This document shows positions 40,734 through 49,761 of a DNA stretch of 64,000 bases, in pieces; the first letter of the stretch is position 1; every line of letters begins with the position of its first letter. The stretch spans positions 280,472 through 344,471 of the forward strand of contig NZ_KE159737.1 of the NCBI RefSeq assembly GCF_000403455.2, in the 5' to 3' direction. The translations under genes and the position numbers were made by a program. The notes under the pieces were generated by a model. It saw only the letters and a list, made by a program, of their open reading frames with translations, was not told where the DNA came from and made no database searches. This DNA comes from Dorea sp. 5-2. GTDB lineage: Bacteria > Bacillota > Clostridia > Lachnospirales > Lachnospiraceae.

Positions 40734-42726
40734 GAGCTAACTAGACAATAGACACTAAACCGTAATTGTAAGTCAGAAATAGAAGTGGTATTGACTGTCA
40801 AAAGATTTTGGAAAGGAAGGGAAAAGGCCATGAAAACATCGTAAAATAACGATATACTCACAACCTATATAACATGAAGTGCGTTGACTGACTAGAAATG
40901 CTCGCCACGAGACAGATCCATTTTTGGGATATTAAGTGTGTATGAGGGATCGCCATTCTTGCGGTTGTATTCATCCTGGATGGTGTATGTTACAATCTCC
41001 GTTGTTGGATTATCACGGGGGACCATCCGCCTTGTTCTGTCAATGACAGTTCTGCAAAGTGACACATTATATTGCTGCTGTTTGTTTTGGTATTACGCTG
41101 GTTCATTGATTTTGTCCTCCTTGTGGTTTCGTTTTTCTTGTATCTCATCGTATATTTGCTTGTAAGTGACATGGTGGTCAAGGAAGTCCTTAAGAAGTCC
41201 GAAAAACTTCTTTCCGAGACTGCGGCAGGGACCAAGTGAGCATGTAATGTATGCAGTAGCCAAGTCAATCGTTGTATTGATAGCATTCTCTTTGAGTATA
41301 CGGATATAACGCTTAAAATCATGGTTAATAAGAACAAGATTTTCCACAGGGACATCGATGTTTCGGATGGAGTGGTAGTTACCGTAAGTGAACTCTGTGC
41401 CGGTCTTCATCATATAGAACATCGCTACGGAAAGCTTACATGCAACGGTGTTAGCTACCTTTTTCTTTTTGCCGGTTTGTTGTTGTAGGTTGTATCTCCA
41501 GCTACCGAACATCTCGTTGTGCCGGTGGATCAGTCGGTGGGCACTCATGTTCAATGCTTTATGCAAGGGCATGCATCCGCCGCATATGATAGTGCTGGTT
41601 ACTTTTCCGGCGCTGATCTTGAGGCTCGGGTCGAGACCGCAGTATGCAGACAGTGCTTTCGCATTGTGGAAACGTCTTGGAGTTATGACTCTTGGCAAGC
41701 TAGATGATGGCAGTCAGATCGCCTATTTGCGGGACTGTGGCAAGAATACGGATCATTTCGTCTCCGGGAATTCCTCAACTTGTGCGGTAAGCCGGTCAAA
41801 TTTTTCGTATTCTTCACGGAGGAGGGTACGGACTTCCATAGGAATCGAGATTGGACATAAGCCGTCAATAGCACTGGGGTTGTCGGATATCTGGTCTGCA
41901 ACGATGGCACGGACCTTTGGGTCTCTGACAACACTTCCGTTACATCCGACAGTGAGACCACAACGAGTAATGGTGTTATTGATACGGGTGCCTGTACAGT
42001 TGCCTCTTGGACACACCGGTCACGCTGGGAGATTATTACCCGGAGGGTTTTGACATCTTCGTTGGGAATATAGCATTCACGCCAGATGTTGATCTGGTCA
42101 TGAAGGGCAAGAAAACGGCTGTCAAGGACATCAGTCTTGCGTTTATTAGCCCCTGCAATTGCGGGATTGATGATGGTTGGATGATTGCCCCAAGCCATAC
42201 ATACAGGCATATGGTAGTTAGCCGTTGATTCTACGAGATAGTGCAATGGCTCGGAGAGATCTGGAACAGGCTCCGCTTTTGTCGTTAAGAGGTCGATACA
42301 CCAGTCCCGGGCAGCGATGAGGATGTTTCATTTTGTTGAGAAACCCGATAGGGATGGAGTACTACAGGTACTGCATCATCATAAAGCAAAGGCCAGCAAA
42401 GAGAAGCAGGGTAAGCGTCCACGGAGTATCCGTACCCTGCACAGTGGGCAGGTCAGTAAGATCAAGATACAAACAAGAGCTGTAGCCAACAGTAGTTCAT
42501 TCCGTAGGGCAAGACCCTGTTAGAAAGCTTAGCGGGCACTCAGTGTAAGAACAGGTGGGACGAAGAAAGTTGGTACAGGATACCATTAGACACGGAAGGT
42601 TCACCATCATAGTTAACAGAGGAATTATAGCCTTTATAAACCATAACAATAGGATGCTTTATAAAGCATACCCTCATTTAACTATTCAGTACAAGATACG
42701 ATGACTGTTCTGCACTTTTAGCTCCT
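40732..42726 (-). mobile_element. IS110-type insertion element, degenerate
   Basis: About 2 kb inserted between pseB and pseF. The presumed ends carry a short inverted repeat, AGGAGCTAA (40732-40740) and TTAGCTCCT (42718-42726). The element holds a frameshifted IS110-family transposase on the minus strand (41093-42321). Long non-coding stretches remain at both sides (40745-41090 and 42330-42720), where IS110 elements keep the bridge-type RNA. Exact boundaries are estimated and the target duplication is not visible, as expected for this family. Confidence 0.7.
41093..42321 (-). pseudogene. IS110-family transposase, frameshifted
   Basis: The N-terminal half reads ESTANYHMPVCMAWGNHPTI and then KRKTDVLDSRFLALH, matching the DEDD-type domain where consensus has EATGNYH and KTDxxDA. 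The C-terminal half reads FHNAKALSAYCGLDPSLKIS and GGCMPLHKALNMSAHRLI, the Transposase_20 part with its catalytic Ser region. At least two frameshifts near 41690 and 41980-42020 separate the parts and the first residues are unrecognisable, so it is inactive. Confidence 0.8.
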
Positions 42727-42806
42727 GTTTAAGAGGGAACTATTTAAAGAAAAAGCCTAAAAATCAGTGATTTAGGGCTTGGCAATATTAGAAAGGAAAA
42801 GGCAAT

Positions 42807-43499
42807 ATGCGATTGGCAATAATTCCTGCACGTGGAGGAAGTAAAAGAATCCCGAAGAAGAACATAAAAGACTTTTGTGGTAGACCAATTATAGCTTATT
42901 CAATAAATGCAGCGATAAAAAGTAGTCTTTTTGATATAGTGATGGTTTCAACGGATTCTGAGGAGATTGCATCGCTAGCGAAGGAATATGGTGCTGAAGT
43001 ACCATTTCTTCGAAGCAACAGAACTAGTGACGATTATGCGACAACGTCAGATGTGCTTGAAGAGGTTTTAGTTAGGTATAAAGATATAGGATATACTTTT
43101 GATTGTTTTTGTTGTATTTATCCTACAGCACCTCTTGTTACTGCTACTAAGTTAAATGAAGCCTTTACTCTTTTTGAAGATAAAAAAGCAGAAGCTGTGT
43201 TGCCAGTGGTAAAGTATAGCTACCCGCCCCAACGAGCGATAGTTATAAAAGATGGTTTAGCATCCTTTCAATATATTGAAAACAGGTTTGCTAGGAGCCA
43301 GGATCTTGAAGCAATATATCATGACGCGGGACAATTCTATTTTCTTCGAACGGAAGCATTTGTCAAACAGCATGATCTTGTTCTAAAAAAAACAATACCC
43401 CTTATTGTGAATGAGCTTGAAGTTCAGGACATCGATAATGAAACAGACTGGAAGCTTGCAGAGACAAAATATAGAATGGCGGTAAAGACTGATGGATAA
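42807..43499 (+). CDS. pseF: Pseudaminic acid cytidylyltransferase
   Basis: 230 residues of the CMP-nonulosonate synthetase family. The CTP-binding loop AIIPARGGSKRIPKKNIKDF opens the protein; VMVSTDSEEIASLAKEYGAE and CIYPTAPLVT follow, and HDAGQFYFLR is typical of PseF rather than NeuA. It activates the nonulosonic acid made by PseI as the CMP donor. GAAAGG precedes ATG 42807. Its stop overlaps the start of the following decayed gene by 8 bases. Confidence 0.88.
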   Translation: MRLAIIPARGGSKRIPKKNIKDFCGRPIIAYSINAAIKSSLFDIVMVSTDSEEIASLAKEYGAEVPFLRSNRTSDDYATTSDVLEEVLVRYKDIGYTFDCFCCIYPTAPLVTATKLNEAFTLFEDKKAEAVLPVVKYSYPPQRAIVIKDGLASFQYIENRFARSQDLEAIYHDAGQFYFLRTEAFVKQHDLVLKKTIPLIVNELEVQDIDNETDWKLAETKYRMAVKTDG

Positions 43500-44310
43500 A
43501 ACAATATTATTGCTTGGCGATACAGGAATGTTGGGTCAATCGATACGCAAGGAATTTGAGAAACAAGGGTATTTGGTTATAGGTGCAAGCAGATCGAGTA
43601 AGGATTATGCAATCAACTTGTTATATGATAATCGGATAAAAAATTTTTAGTGAGGTGAAACCGGATATAGTCATTAATTCTGCGGCAATCGTCAGTATAG
43701 ATGTATGTGAAGAAAATCTATCTGATGCATATTTGATTAATGGACGGTTTCCTGGAATCGTGGCAGAGAACTGTAAAGAATCTGGTGCGTATTTTGTTCA
43801 AATTTCTACAGATCATTTTTTTAGTGGTGATGGAGAAAAAAACATAGCGAAAGTGACAAAGTTATGTTGGTTAATGAATATGCAAGAACTAAATATATTG
43901 GAGAACAGTTGAGTTTGATCTATGATAATAGTTTAGTAGTAAGAACCAATGTTGTTGGGTTTAGAGGAAAGGGACCAGACACATTTATAGAGTGGGTAAT
44001 AAGATGCATGGAAATTCAAGAGGCGATGTCCTTGTATTATGATTTTTATACATCATCAATCAACTCAAAAGATTTTGCGAGGATTTTGGTAGATGTTATT
44101 CACAAAAAAACAACAGGTGTACTTAATATTTCATCATCTGAGGTGGTTAATAAGAAGGACTTTATTCTAGAACTTGTCAAAGAAATATACGGGTATATAC
44201 CTCAATATAAGAAGAAGCCATTCATAGTGTCAGTAAAACAAAACGATCCGACTCTATTGGATTAGATACTAGCTGTGTTGAAGAAATGTTTGAGATGTTG
44301 GATACAGCGA
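43492..44310 (+). pseudogene. Broken RmlD-like NAD-dependent sugar reductase/epimerase
   Basis: Three frames carry successive parts of one SDR: ILLLGDTGMLGQSIRKEFEK from ATG 43492 to a stop near 43648; KPDIVINSAAIVSIDVCEEN and ISTDHFFSGD from 43655; then NEYARTKYIGEQL with the active YxxxK from 43864. After 44240 a further frameshift leads to SDSIGLDTSCVEEM. At least three frameshifts inactivate it. RmlD-like enzymes often accompany nonulosonic acid clusters. Its overlap with pseF shows that it was once part of this operon. Confidence 0.8.
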
Positions 44311-44862
44311 TTGTAAACGGGATTTGCATAATAGATACGGCTCGTGCCTATGGGACAGCGGAGATTATATTGGGGAACTATTTTGCATCCAGAAAAAGTG
44401 CAGAATATGTAAAGATTATTTCCAAGCTGCGGCCAAATATCATTGAGGAAGACGAGACGGATATTTGTGGTGTGGTCAGGAGAGAGTGGGAAGAGACCCT
44501 GAACCGCTTCGTGTGAAACAATTAAACGGTTATTTGCTGCATACACCGGAGTATATTTATCAACCCAAGATTATAGAAGCATTAAGGACGTTGAAAGAAG
44601 AAAAGCTTGTGGAGCATATCGGGGTGTCCATCTATGAACTTTGCTTCTTGTATAAAGTTTTCTTGCATTCCTCTCTGATCAAGAACACTATATGGCAGTT
44701 GAATATAGTCAATCCCCTCTGTCTTTAACGTTGCATATCCCTCCGAAAGAAGGAGAGAGCCTTCCAAAAGAATTGATAGAGGAATTAAAGAAAGCTTTTG
44801 TGGATATTGAAAAAAACACTATATTTCCTAGCTTGTGGTCAAACGGAAGAAAGGCTGATTGA
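44288..44862 (+). pseudogene. Aldo/keto reductase remnant containing an inverted segment
   Basis: MFEMLDTAIVNGICIIDTAR is the aldo/keto reductase opening with its catalytic Asp, followed after a frameshift near 44512 by NGYLLHTPEYIY and EHIGVSIYE. From about 44637 to 44742 the family sequence continues only on the opposite strand (GYATLKTEGIDYIQLPYSVL), then returns to the plus strand as LPKELIEELKKAFVDI and NTIFPSLWSN. So a piece of about 105 bases has flipped inside the gene, besides the frameshift. Non-functional. Confidence 0.8.
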
Positions 44863-44863
44863 C

Positions 44864-45973
44864 ATGTTGTTTTTAAGAAAAGTTACGAATGAAGATATCG
44901 ATCTGCTATTTACGTGGGCAAATGAGGCTTCGACTCGATTGAACTCTTTTTGTTCCGCTCAAATAGCTTACGAAGAGCACAAGGAATGGTTTAAAAGTAT
45001 TGTTAACAGTGCAGAACAATGGCAGTATATCCTGATGTGCGATTCTAAGGCAATTGGACAAGTGAGGTTATTAATAAAAGATTGTGAAGCTGAAATAAAT
45101 TATAGTATATCTGAACCTTATCGAGGATGCGGACATGGAAATGAAATGATCCGCTTGATTAAGCAAAAAGTTAGAAACGAATTTCCGTATGTAAGCAAAT
45201 TAATTGCAAAAGTAAAACCATCAAATGTTGCTTCGATTTATTGCTTTGAAAAAAATCAGTTTGAAGAAAAGTTTCGACAGTATGAATACATAATGGAGAA
45301 TTATAAGCAGCGTTCAGAAGAAAGATATAATGACGAAACGGATATAGTTGCAGGGGGGCTAAAAATTCTTTACCTAACGAACAATAAAAATACCCTGCCG
45401 TTGTTTAAATGGATTGCTGAAAGGTGTAAGGCAGAAATATTCAGCGACAGACTGACGATAGATATCTTGTCATATTTAAAACCGGAACTTGTGATTAGTT
45501 ATAATTATAGCTACTTAATTTCAAGGCAATGCATAAAATATGTAAATTATAATATTATCAATATGCACATATCGTATCTTCCGTGGAATAAAGGAGTAAG
45601 CCCTAATTTATGGAGTTTTATTGATGATACGCCTAAGGGTGTTACTATTCATATGCTTACAGAAGGGCTTGATGAAGGAGATATTATTTATCAAGAGATT
45701 ATACAATTTGATCCAAATCTGGAATCGTTTGAATCTACATATAAGAAATTAAATGATGCTATCGAGAAACTTTTTATGCTTCATTGGGATGAAATAAAAT
45801 CTGGAAAATATAAGGTGGTTGCGAGAAAGCAGGAGGGAGAGGGAAGCTATCATACAATTTCTGATTTGAATTTGTTGAAAAGGCAGATTGATTTTAAGTG
45901 GTCTGATAATATTAGTAATTTCTTGCAAATATATCATCAGAAACAAGTAAGGAAAGCGCCGGAGATAGAATAA
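44864..45973 (+). CDS. GNAT acetyltransferase (PseH-like) fused to a formyltransferase domain
   Basis: 369 residues from ATG 44864. Residues 1-150 are a GNAT domain of the PseH type: LRKVTNEDIDLLFTWANEAS, then SISEPYRGCGHGNEMIRLI as the acetyl-CoA loop and NVASIYCFEKNQFEEKF. Residues about 165-345 match formyltetrahydrofolate-dependent sugar formyltransferases: NIINMHISYLPWNKGVSPNL has the catalytic Asn and His, and EGLDEGDII the Asp. PseH acylates the 4-amino group of the PseC product. The fusion suggests an N-formylated pseudaminic acid variant, or both acylations by one protein. Confidence 0.85.
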   Translation: MLFLRKVTNEDIDLLFTWANEASTRLNSFCSAQIAYEEHKEWFKSIVNSAEQWQYILMCDSKAIGQVRLLIKDCEAEINYSISEPYRGCGHGNEMIRLIKQKVRNEFPYVSKLIAKVKPSNVASIYCFEKNQFEEKFRQYEYIMENYKQRSEERYNDETDIVAGGLKILYLTNNKNTLPLFKWIAERCKAEIFSDRLTIDILSYLKPELVISYNYSYLISRQCIKYVNYNIINMHISYLPWNKGVSPNLWSFIDDTPKGVTIHMLTEGLDEGDIIYQEIIQFDPNLESFESTYKKLNDAIEKLFMLHWDEIKSGKYKVVARKQEGEGSYHTISDLNLLKRQIDFKWSDNISNFLQIYHQKQVRKAPEIE

Positions 45974-45977
45974 GGTT

Positions 45978-46380
45978 ATGATATTATTTAGAGCGGATGG
46001 AAATACAAAAATAGGAATGGGTCATATTATGCGGTGCCTCTCTATTGCAGATACATTCCGGAGAAATGGAAAAGATTGTACGTTTGTCTTGGCGGATATA
46101 TCAATAAAACTCTGATTTCATCTTGCAATCTTGCCGTAACCGCAGCCGGAAGTACGATGTATGAGATATGCGCATGTGGAGTATCTATGATTACATATAT
46201 AATAGCGGACAACCAGATTACGGGGGCCAAAGTGTTTGAAAGAACCCCGGAAGAAAGATCTATGAGGGAATTGGAGGACTTTCTAAAAATTATATGCAGC
46301 GTGTAAATATGGGAAAGAGAATGCAAAGACTTGTGGATGGACACGGTGCAGACAGAATTGTCAGCGAACTAATTGTTTAA
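45978..46380 (+). pseudogene. Internally deleted pseG copy
   Basis: MILFRADGNTKIGMGHIMRC is a clear PseG start, but a stop occurs after 46 codons. Sequence resumes with AAGSTMYEICACGVSMITY and ends RMQRLVDGHGADRIVSELIV, the PseG C terminus. The middle (about 200 residues) is missing and the frame shifts. A complete pseG is present at 51063, so the function is retained elsewhere. Confidence 0.85.
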
Positions 46381-46417
46381 GATGGATAAATCTATCATTT
46401 AAGTAGAGGATATCAGG

Positions 46418-47191
46418 ATGAAATATATAGCTATGATTCAGGCAAGATGTGGTTCTTCGCGACTGCCGAATAAAGTGTTAAAAGAGATATCCGGGAAACC
46501 GGATCTTCAGTGGGTGATCGAGCGGGTGAGGCGGAGCTTGTTGATGGATGAGGTTATGGTCGTTACCTCAATTGAAAAAAGCAACTTGCCGCTTTTTAAG
46601 CTTTGTGCAGAACTGGGAGTGCGTGTTTTTGCCGGATCGGAGGAGGATGTACTTGACCGGTATTATCAGGCGGCAAAACTGCTAAAACCGGAGTATATAG
46701 TAAGGATTACGGCAGACTGCCCGCTGTTTGACTGGCGATATCTGGATATGGCGGTGGAGCAGATGGAAGTGGATACGGACTATATGGCAGAAATGACGGA
46801 GAGTTTTCCAGATGGAGAAGATATCGAGATCATAAAGTATTCGGTACTGCAGAAAAGCTGGAGGGAAGCAAAGCTGGCTTCCGAGAGGGAGCATGTTACC
46901 ATGTACATCAAGAATCATCCGGAACAGTTTCGCATCCAGAATCTGGAATGTCCAATCAGGGAGATCGGAGACAAAAGATGGACACTGGATGAGGATGAGG
47001 ATTATGAGTTTATCAGTGCGGTCTACCGCCATTTTATTTCCCGGGGCAGGGAAGATTTTGTAACGGAAGATATTCTTACATTTTTGAAGGAGCATCCGCA
47101 GCTGGAACAGCTGAATGCAAAATATAAGAGAAATGAAGGATTATTAAAATCCCTGGCAGGTGATAGGGTCATACAGTTGGAGGAGAAATAA
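46418..47191 (+). CDS. SpsF-like cytidylyltransferase/sugar nucleotidyltransferase
   Basis: 257 residues of the SpsF family, related to CMP-KDO and CMP-nonulosonate synthetases. YIAMIQARCGSSRLPNKVLK is the nucleotide-binding loop and YIVRITADCPLFD the metal site. In spore-coat polysaccharide loci SpsF accompanies a NeuB-like SpsE and a PseG-like SpsG, and the same trio of families is present here. It is followed after a single base by the class III aminotransferase, so the two probably act in one branch, possibly making or activating an amino-ulosonic acid. Confidence 0.85.
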   Translation: MKYIAMIQARCGSSRLPNKVLKEISGKPDLQWVIERVRRSLLMDEVMVVTSIEKSNLPLFKLCAELGVRVFAGSEEDVLDRYYQAAKLLKPEYIVRITADCPLFDWRYLDMAVEQMEVDTDYMAEMTESFPDGEDIEIIKYSVLQKSWREAKLASEREHVTMYIKNHPEQFRIQNLECPIREIGDKRWTLDEDEDYEFISAVYRHFISRGREDFVTEDILTFLKEHPQLEQLNAKYKRNEGLLKSLAGDRVIQLEEK

Positions 47192-47192
47192 A

Positions 47193-48506
47193 ATGGGACG
47201 TGGACAGGAGCTTTATAACAGGGCAAAAGAGATAATACCGGGAGGTACGCAACTGCTGAGCAAGCGCCCGGAAATGTGGTTGCCTGACTTGTGGCCGGCA
47301 TATTACAGTAAGGCAAAGGGGTGCGAAGTATGGGATCTGGACGAAAATCATTATTATGATATGAGCATCATGGGGGTAGGTGCAAATGTGCTGGGCTATG
47401 CATTTGATGAAGTGGATGAAGAAGCAAAAAGAGCGATTGATTGTTCCGGGATGTGTACTTTAAATGCGCCGGAGGAGGTAGAGCTTGCTGAAAAGCTTCT
47501 AAAGCTTCATCCATGGGCGGATATGGTCCGCTATGCGAAAGCCGGCGGGGAAGCAATGTCTGTGGCTGCGCGTATCGTAAGAGCTTACACAGGGAGAGAT
47601 ATTGTGCTGGTCTGTGGCTATCATGGATGGCATGACTGGTATCTTTCAGCGAATCTTGTTAAGGGAGATCCGCTGGCAGATGTGCATTTGAAAGGATTGG
47701 AACCGGCAGGGGTACCAAGAGGACTTGCGGGAAGCAACCTGATCTTCCACTATAACGATATGGAAGAGTTTCAAAAGCTGATGACGGAGTATGAGGGAGA
47801 GATTGCTGCCGTAATCATGGAGCCGATCCGTAATGATGCCCCAAAGCCTGGATATTTGGAGGAGATCAGGAAGGTAACGAAAGAGAAGCAAATCGTGTTG
47901 GTATTCGATGAAATTACGGCGGGCTTCCGCATTTGTGCAGGGGGAAGCCATCTGGTATTAGGGGTAGAGCCTGACATAGCGGTTTTGGGAAAGGCCATGT
48001 CAAATGGATATCCGGTTTCAGCCATTATTGGCAGAAAAAGTGTGATGGAGGCGGCTCAGGATACTTTTATCAGTAGCACGTTCTGGACAGAACGGATTGC
48101 GTTTGCAGCAACCGTGGCATCCATCGATTGTTACCAGAAATACCAGGTAGAAGAGCATCAGAAAAGGATTGGGAAAAAGGTGCAGGGGGGCTGGAAGGCA
48201 ATCGCAAAGAAAACGGGAGTCAGAATTCACATATCTGGGATTTTGCCGCTTAGTCATTTTGAATTTGAATATGATAACCCTTTGGTATATAAGACGTATT
48301 TTACACAGGAGATGTTGGCGGAGGGTTTTCTGGCGGGAACCGGATTGTATGTATCATTGGCACATACAGATGAGATTGTTGAAAAATATTTGCAGGCAGT
48401 GGAGAGAGTTTTGGGAAAGATTGAGGAGATCAGAAAAAAGGGTGGGGATATAGCAGATGATTTAAAGGGATCAGTGTGCCATGCGGGTTTTGAAAGATTA
48501 AATTGA
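47193..48506 (+). CDS. Class III aminotransferase, glutamate-1-semialdehyde aminomutase-like
   Basis: 437 residues from ATG 47193 with GGAGGAG upstream. YNRAKEIIPGGTQLLSKRP at the start, KAGGEAMSVAARIVRAYTG and GYHGWHDWY for PLP and substrate, VFDEITAGFR as the Asp contact, and VLGKAMSNGYPVSAI with the PLP Lys, all typical of the GSA/HemL-like branch. Members in nonulosonic or spore-coat clusters aminate a sugar or ulosonate rather than act in haem synthesis. Position between the SpsF-like gene and pseI supports that. The exact step is unknown. Confidence 0.88.
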   Translation: MGRGQELYNRAKEIIPGGTQLLSKRPEMWLPDLWPAYYSKAKGCEVWDLDENHYYDMSIMGVGANVLGYAFDEVDEEAKRAIDCSGMCTLNAPEEVELAEKLLKLHPWADMVRYAKAGGEAMSVAARIVRAYTGRDIVLVCGYHGWHDWYLSANLVKGDPLADVHLKGLEPAGVPRGLAGSNLIFHYNDMEEFQKLMTEYEGEIAAVIMEPIRNDAPKPGYLEEIRKVTKEKQIVLVFDEITAGFRICAGGSHLVLGVEPDIAVLGKAMSNGYPVSAIIGRKSVMEAAQDTFISSTFWTERIAFAATVASIDCYQKYQVEEHQKRIGKKVQGGWKAIAKKTGVRIHISGILPLSHFEFEYDNPLVYKTYFTQEMLAEGFLAGTGLYVSLAHTDEIVEKYLQAVERVLGKIEEIRKKGGDIADDLKGSVCHAGFERLN

Positions 48507-48516
48507 GGTGGCAACT

Positions 48517-49596
48517 ATGAGAATAAGATTAAATGAAGAACGCTGTATAGGAGACGGACAGCCGGTATATATCATAGCCGAGATGTCGGCGAATCATGCC
48601 GGAGATCTGAAGCGTGCAAAAGAGATAATTTACGCCGCAAAAGAAGCCGGGGCAGACTGTGTTAAAATTCAGACCTATACGCCGGATACACTGACGATTG
48701 ACTGTGATAACGAATATTTTCATATCGGAAATGGAATATGGGAAGGGGAAAATCTGTACCAGCTATATGGGAAGGCATTTACACCCTGGGAATGGCAGGC
48801 AGAATTAAAAGCAGAAGCAAAAAAAGTTGGAATTGACTTTTTTTCAACTCCGTTTGACCGAAGCTCTGTTGATTTTTTGGAAGAGATCGGGGTGGAATTT
48901 TACAAGATTGCTTCTTTCGAGTTGGTAGATATACCTCTAATAGAATATGTTGCGTCCAAAGGGAAACCGATAATTCTGTCCACAGGGATGGGATCACTAG
49001 GCGAGATTGAGGATGCTGTAAATGCAATACGCGGGAAGAACAATGAGCAGCTTGTTCTGCTGCGTTGTGCCAGCGCTTATCCAGCGGTAACAGATGAGAT
49101 GAATCTGGCAACTATGGTGAATATGAAAGAAATATTCGGAGTATCGGTAGGGTTATCCGATCACTCGATGGGATCTGTTGGTGCGGTAGCGGCTGTTGCA
49201 CTGGGGGCTTCTGTGATAGAAAAACACTTTTGTCTGGATAGGGAGATAGAGAATCCAGATGCTTTTTTTTCAATGGATCCGGATGAGTTTAAGCAGATGG
49301 TTTTAGATATCAGGCAGGCGGAGCGGGCAATTGGCCGTGTTAAATATGGCATATCAGCGCAGGAAGCAGACAGCAGTATTTTTCGCAAGTCATTATTTTG
49401 TGTACAGGATATTAGGAAAGGCGAGACGCTTACAGAGGAAAACGTAAGGGTAATCCGCCCGGGATACGGACTGCCGCCTAAGTTTTATCAGGACATATTA
49501 GGAAAGATTGCGTCACGGGACATTAAAAGAGGAACACCGCTTGATTTTTTCATGTTGGAACGAGCAGAAAGAGATTTTGAAGAAGGTGATTTGTAG
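48517..49596 (+). CDS. pseI: Pseudaminic acid synthase
   Basis: 359 residues from ATG 48517 after GAGGTGG. It belongs to the NeuB/PseI/LegI family and condenses phosphoenolpyruvate with a 2,4-diamido hexose. The TIM-barrel part has PVYIIAEMSANHAGDLKRAKE, VKIQTYTPDTLT, STPFDRSSVDFLE and VGLSDHSMGSVGAVAAV. The C-terminal SAF (antifreeze-like) domain follows from about residue 290 with RKGETLTEENVRVIRPGYG. MSANHAGDL and the SDHS motif favour PseI over NeuB. It gives pseudaminic acid that PseF activates. Confidence 0.9.
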   Translation: MRIRLNEERCIGDGQPVYIIAEMSANHAGDLKRAKEIIYAAKEAGADCVKIQTYTPDTLTIDCDNEYFHIGNGIWEGENLYQLYGKAFTPWEWQAELKAEAKKVGIDFFSTPFDRSSVDFLEEIGVEFYKIASFELVDIPLIEYVASKGKPIILSTGMGSLGEIEDAVNAIRGKNNEQLVLLRCASAYPAVTDEMNLATMVNMKEIFGVSVGLSDHSMGSVGAVAAVALGASVIEKHFCLDREIENPDAFFSMDPDEFKQMVLDIRQAERAIGRVKYGISAQEADSSIFRKSLFCVQDIRKGETLTEENVRVIRPGYGLPPKFYQDILGKIASRDIKRGTPLDFFMLERAERDFEEGDL

Positions 49597-49668
49597 TGCA
49601 GGCTTCGGGTATAGTATCCGAATGGATAAACGGTGTATGGGGCGTGGAAAGAGAAAATAGGAGAACGG

Positions 49669-49755
49669 ATGTTATATATCGAGGTGGGTATGAATGATGT
49701 GCCTTTAAGGGAAATGTTTTGTAATTGTGAGAAAACAGTAATAAAAACGAGGAGA
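49669..49755 (+). pseudogene. Tiny pseG fragment upstream of pseC
   Basis: In frame, MLYIEVGMN is followed at once by DVPLREMFCNCEKTVIKT. Both parts match the intact PseG at 51063 (MLYIRTDMN at its start and YVPLREIFCNCEKKVIKT near residue 150), so about 140 codons between them are gone. It runs in frame into pseC, but the pseC start at 49762 has its own GAGGAG. A relic of pseG-pseC duplication. Confidence 0.8.
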
Positions 49756-49761
49756 ATAAAA

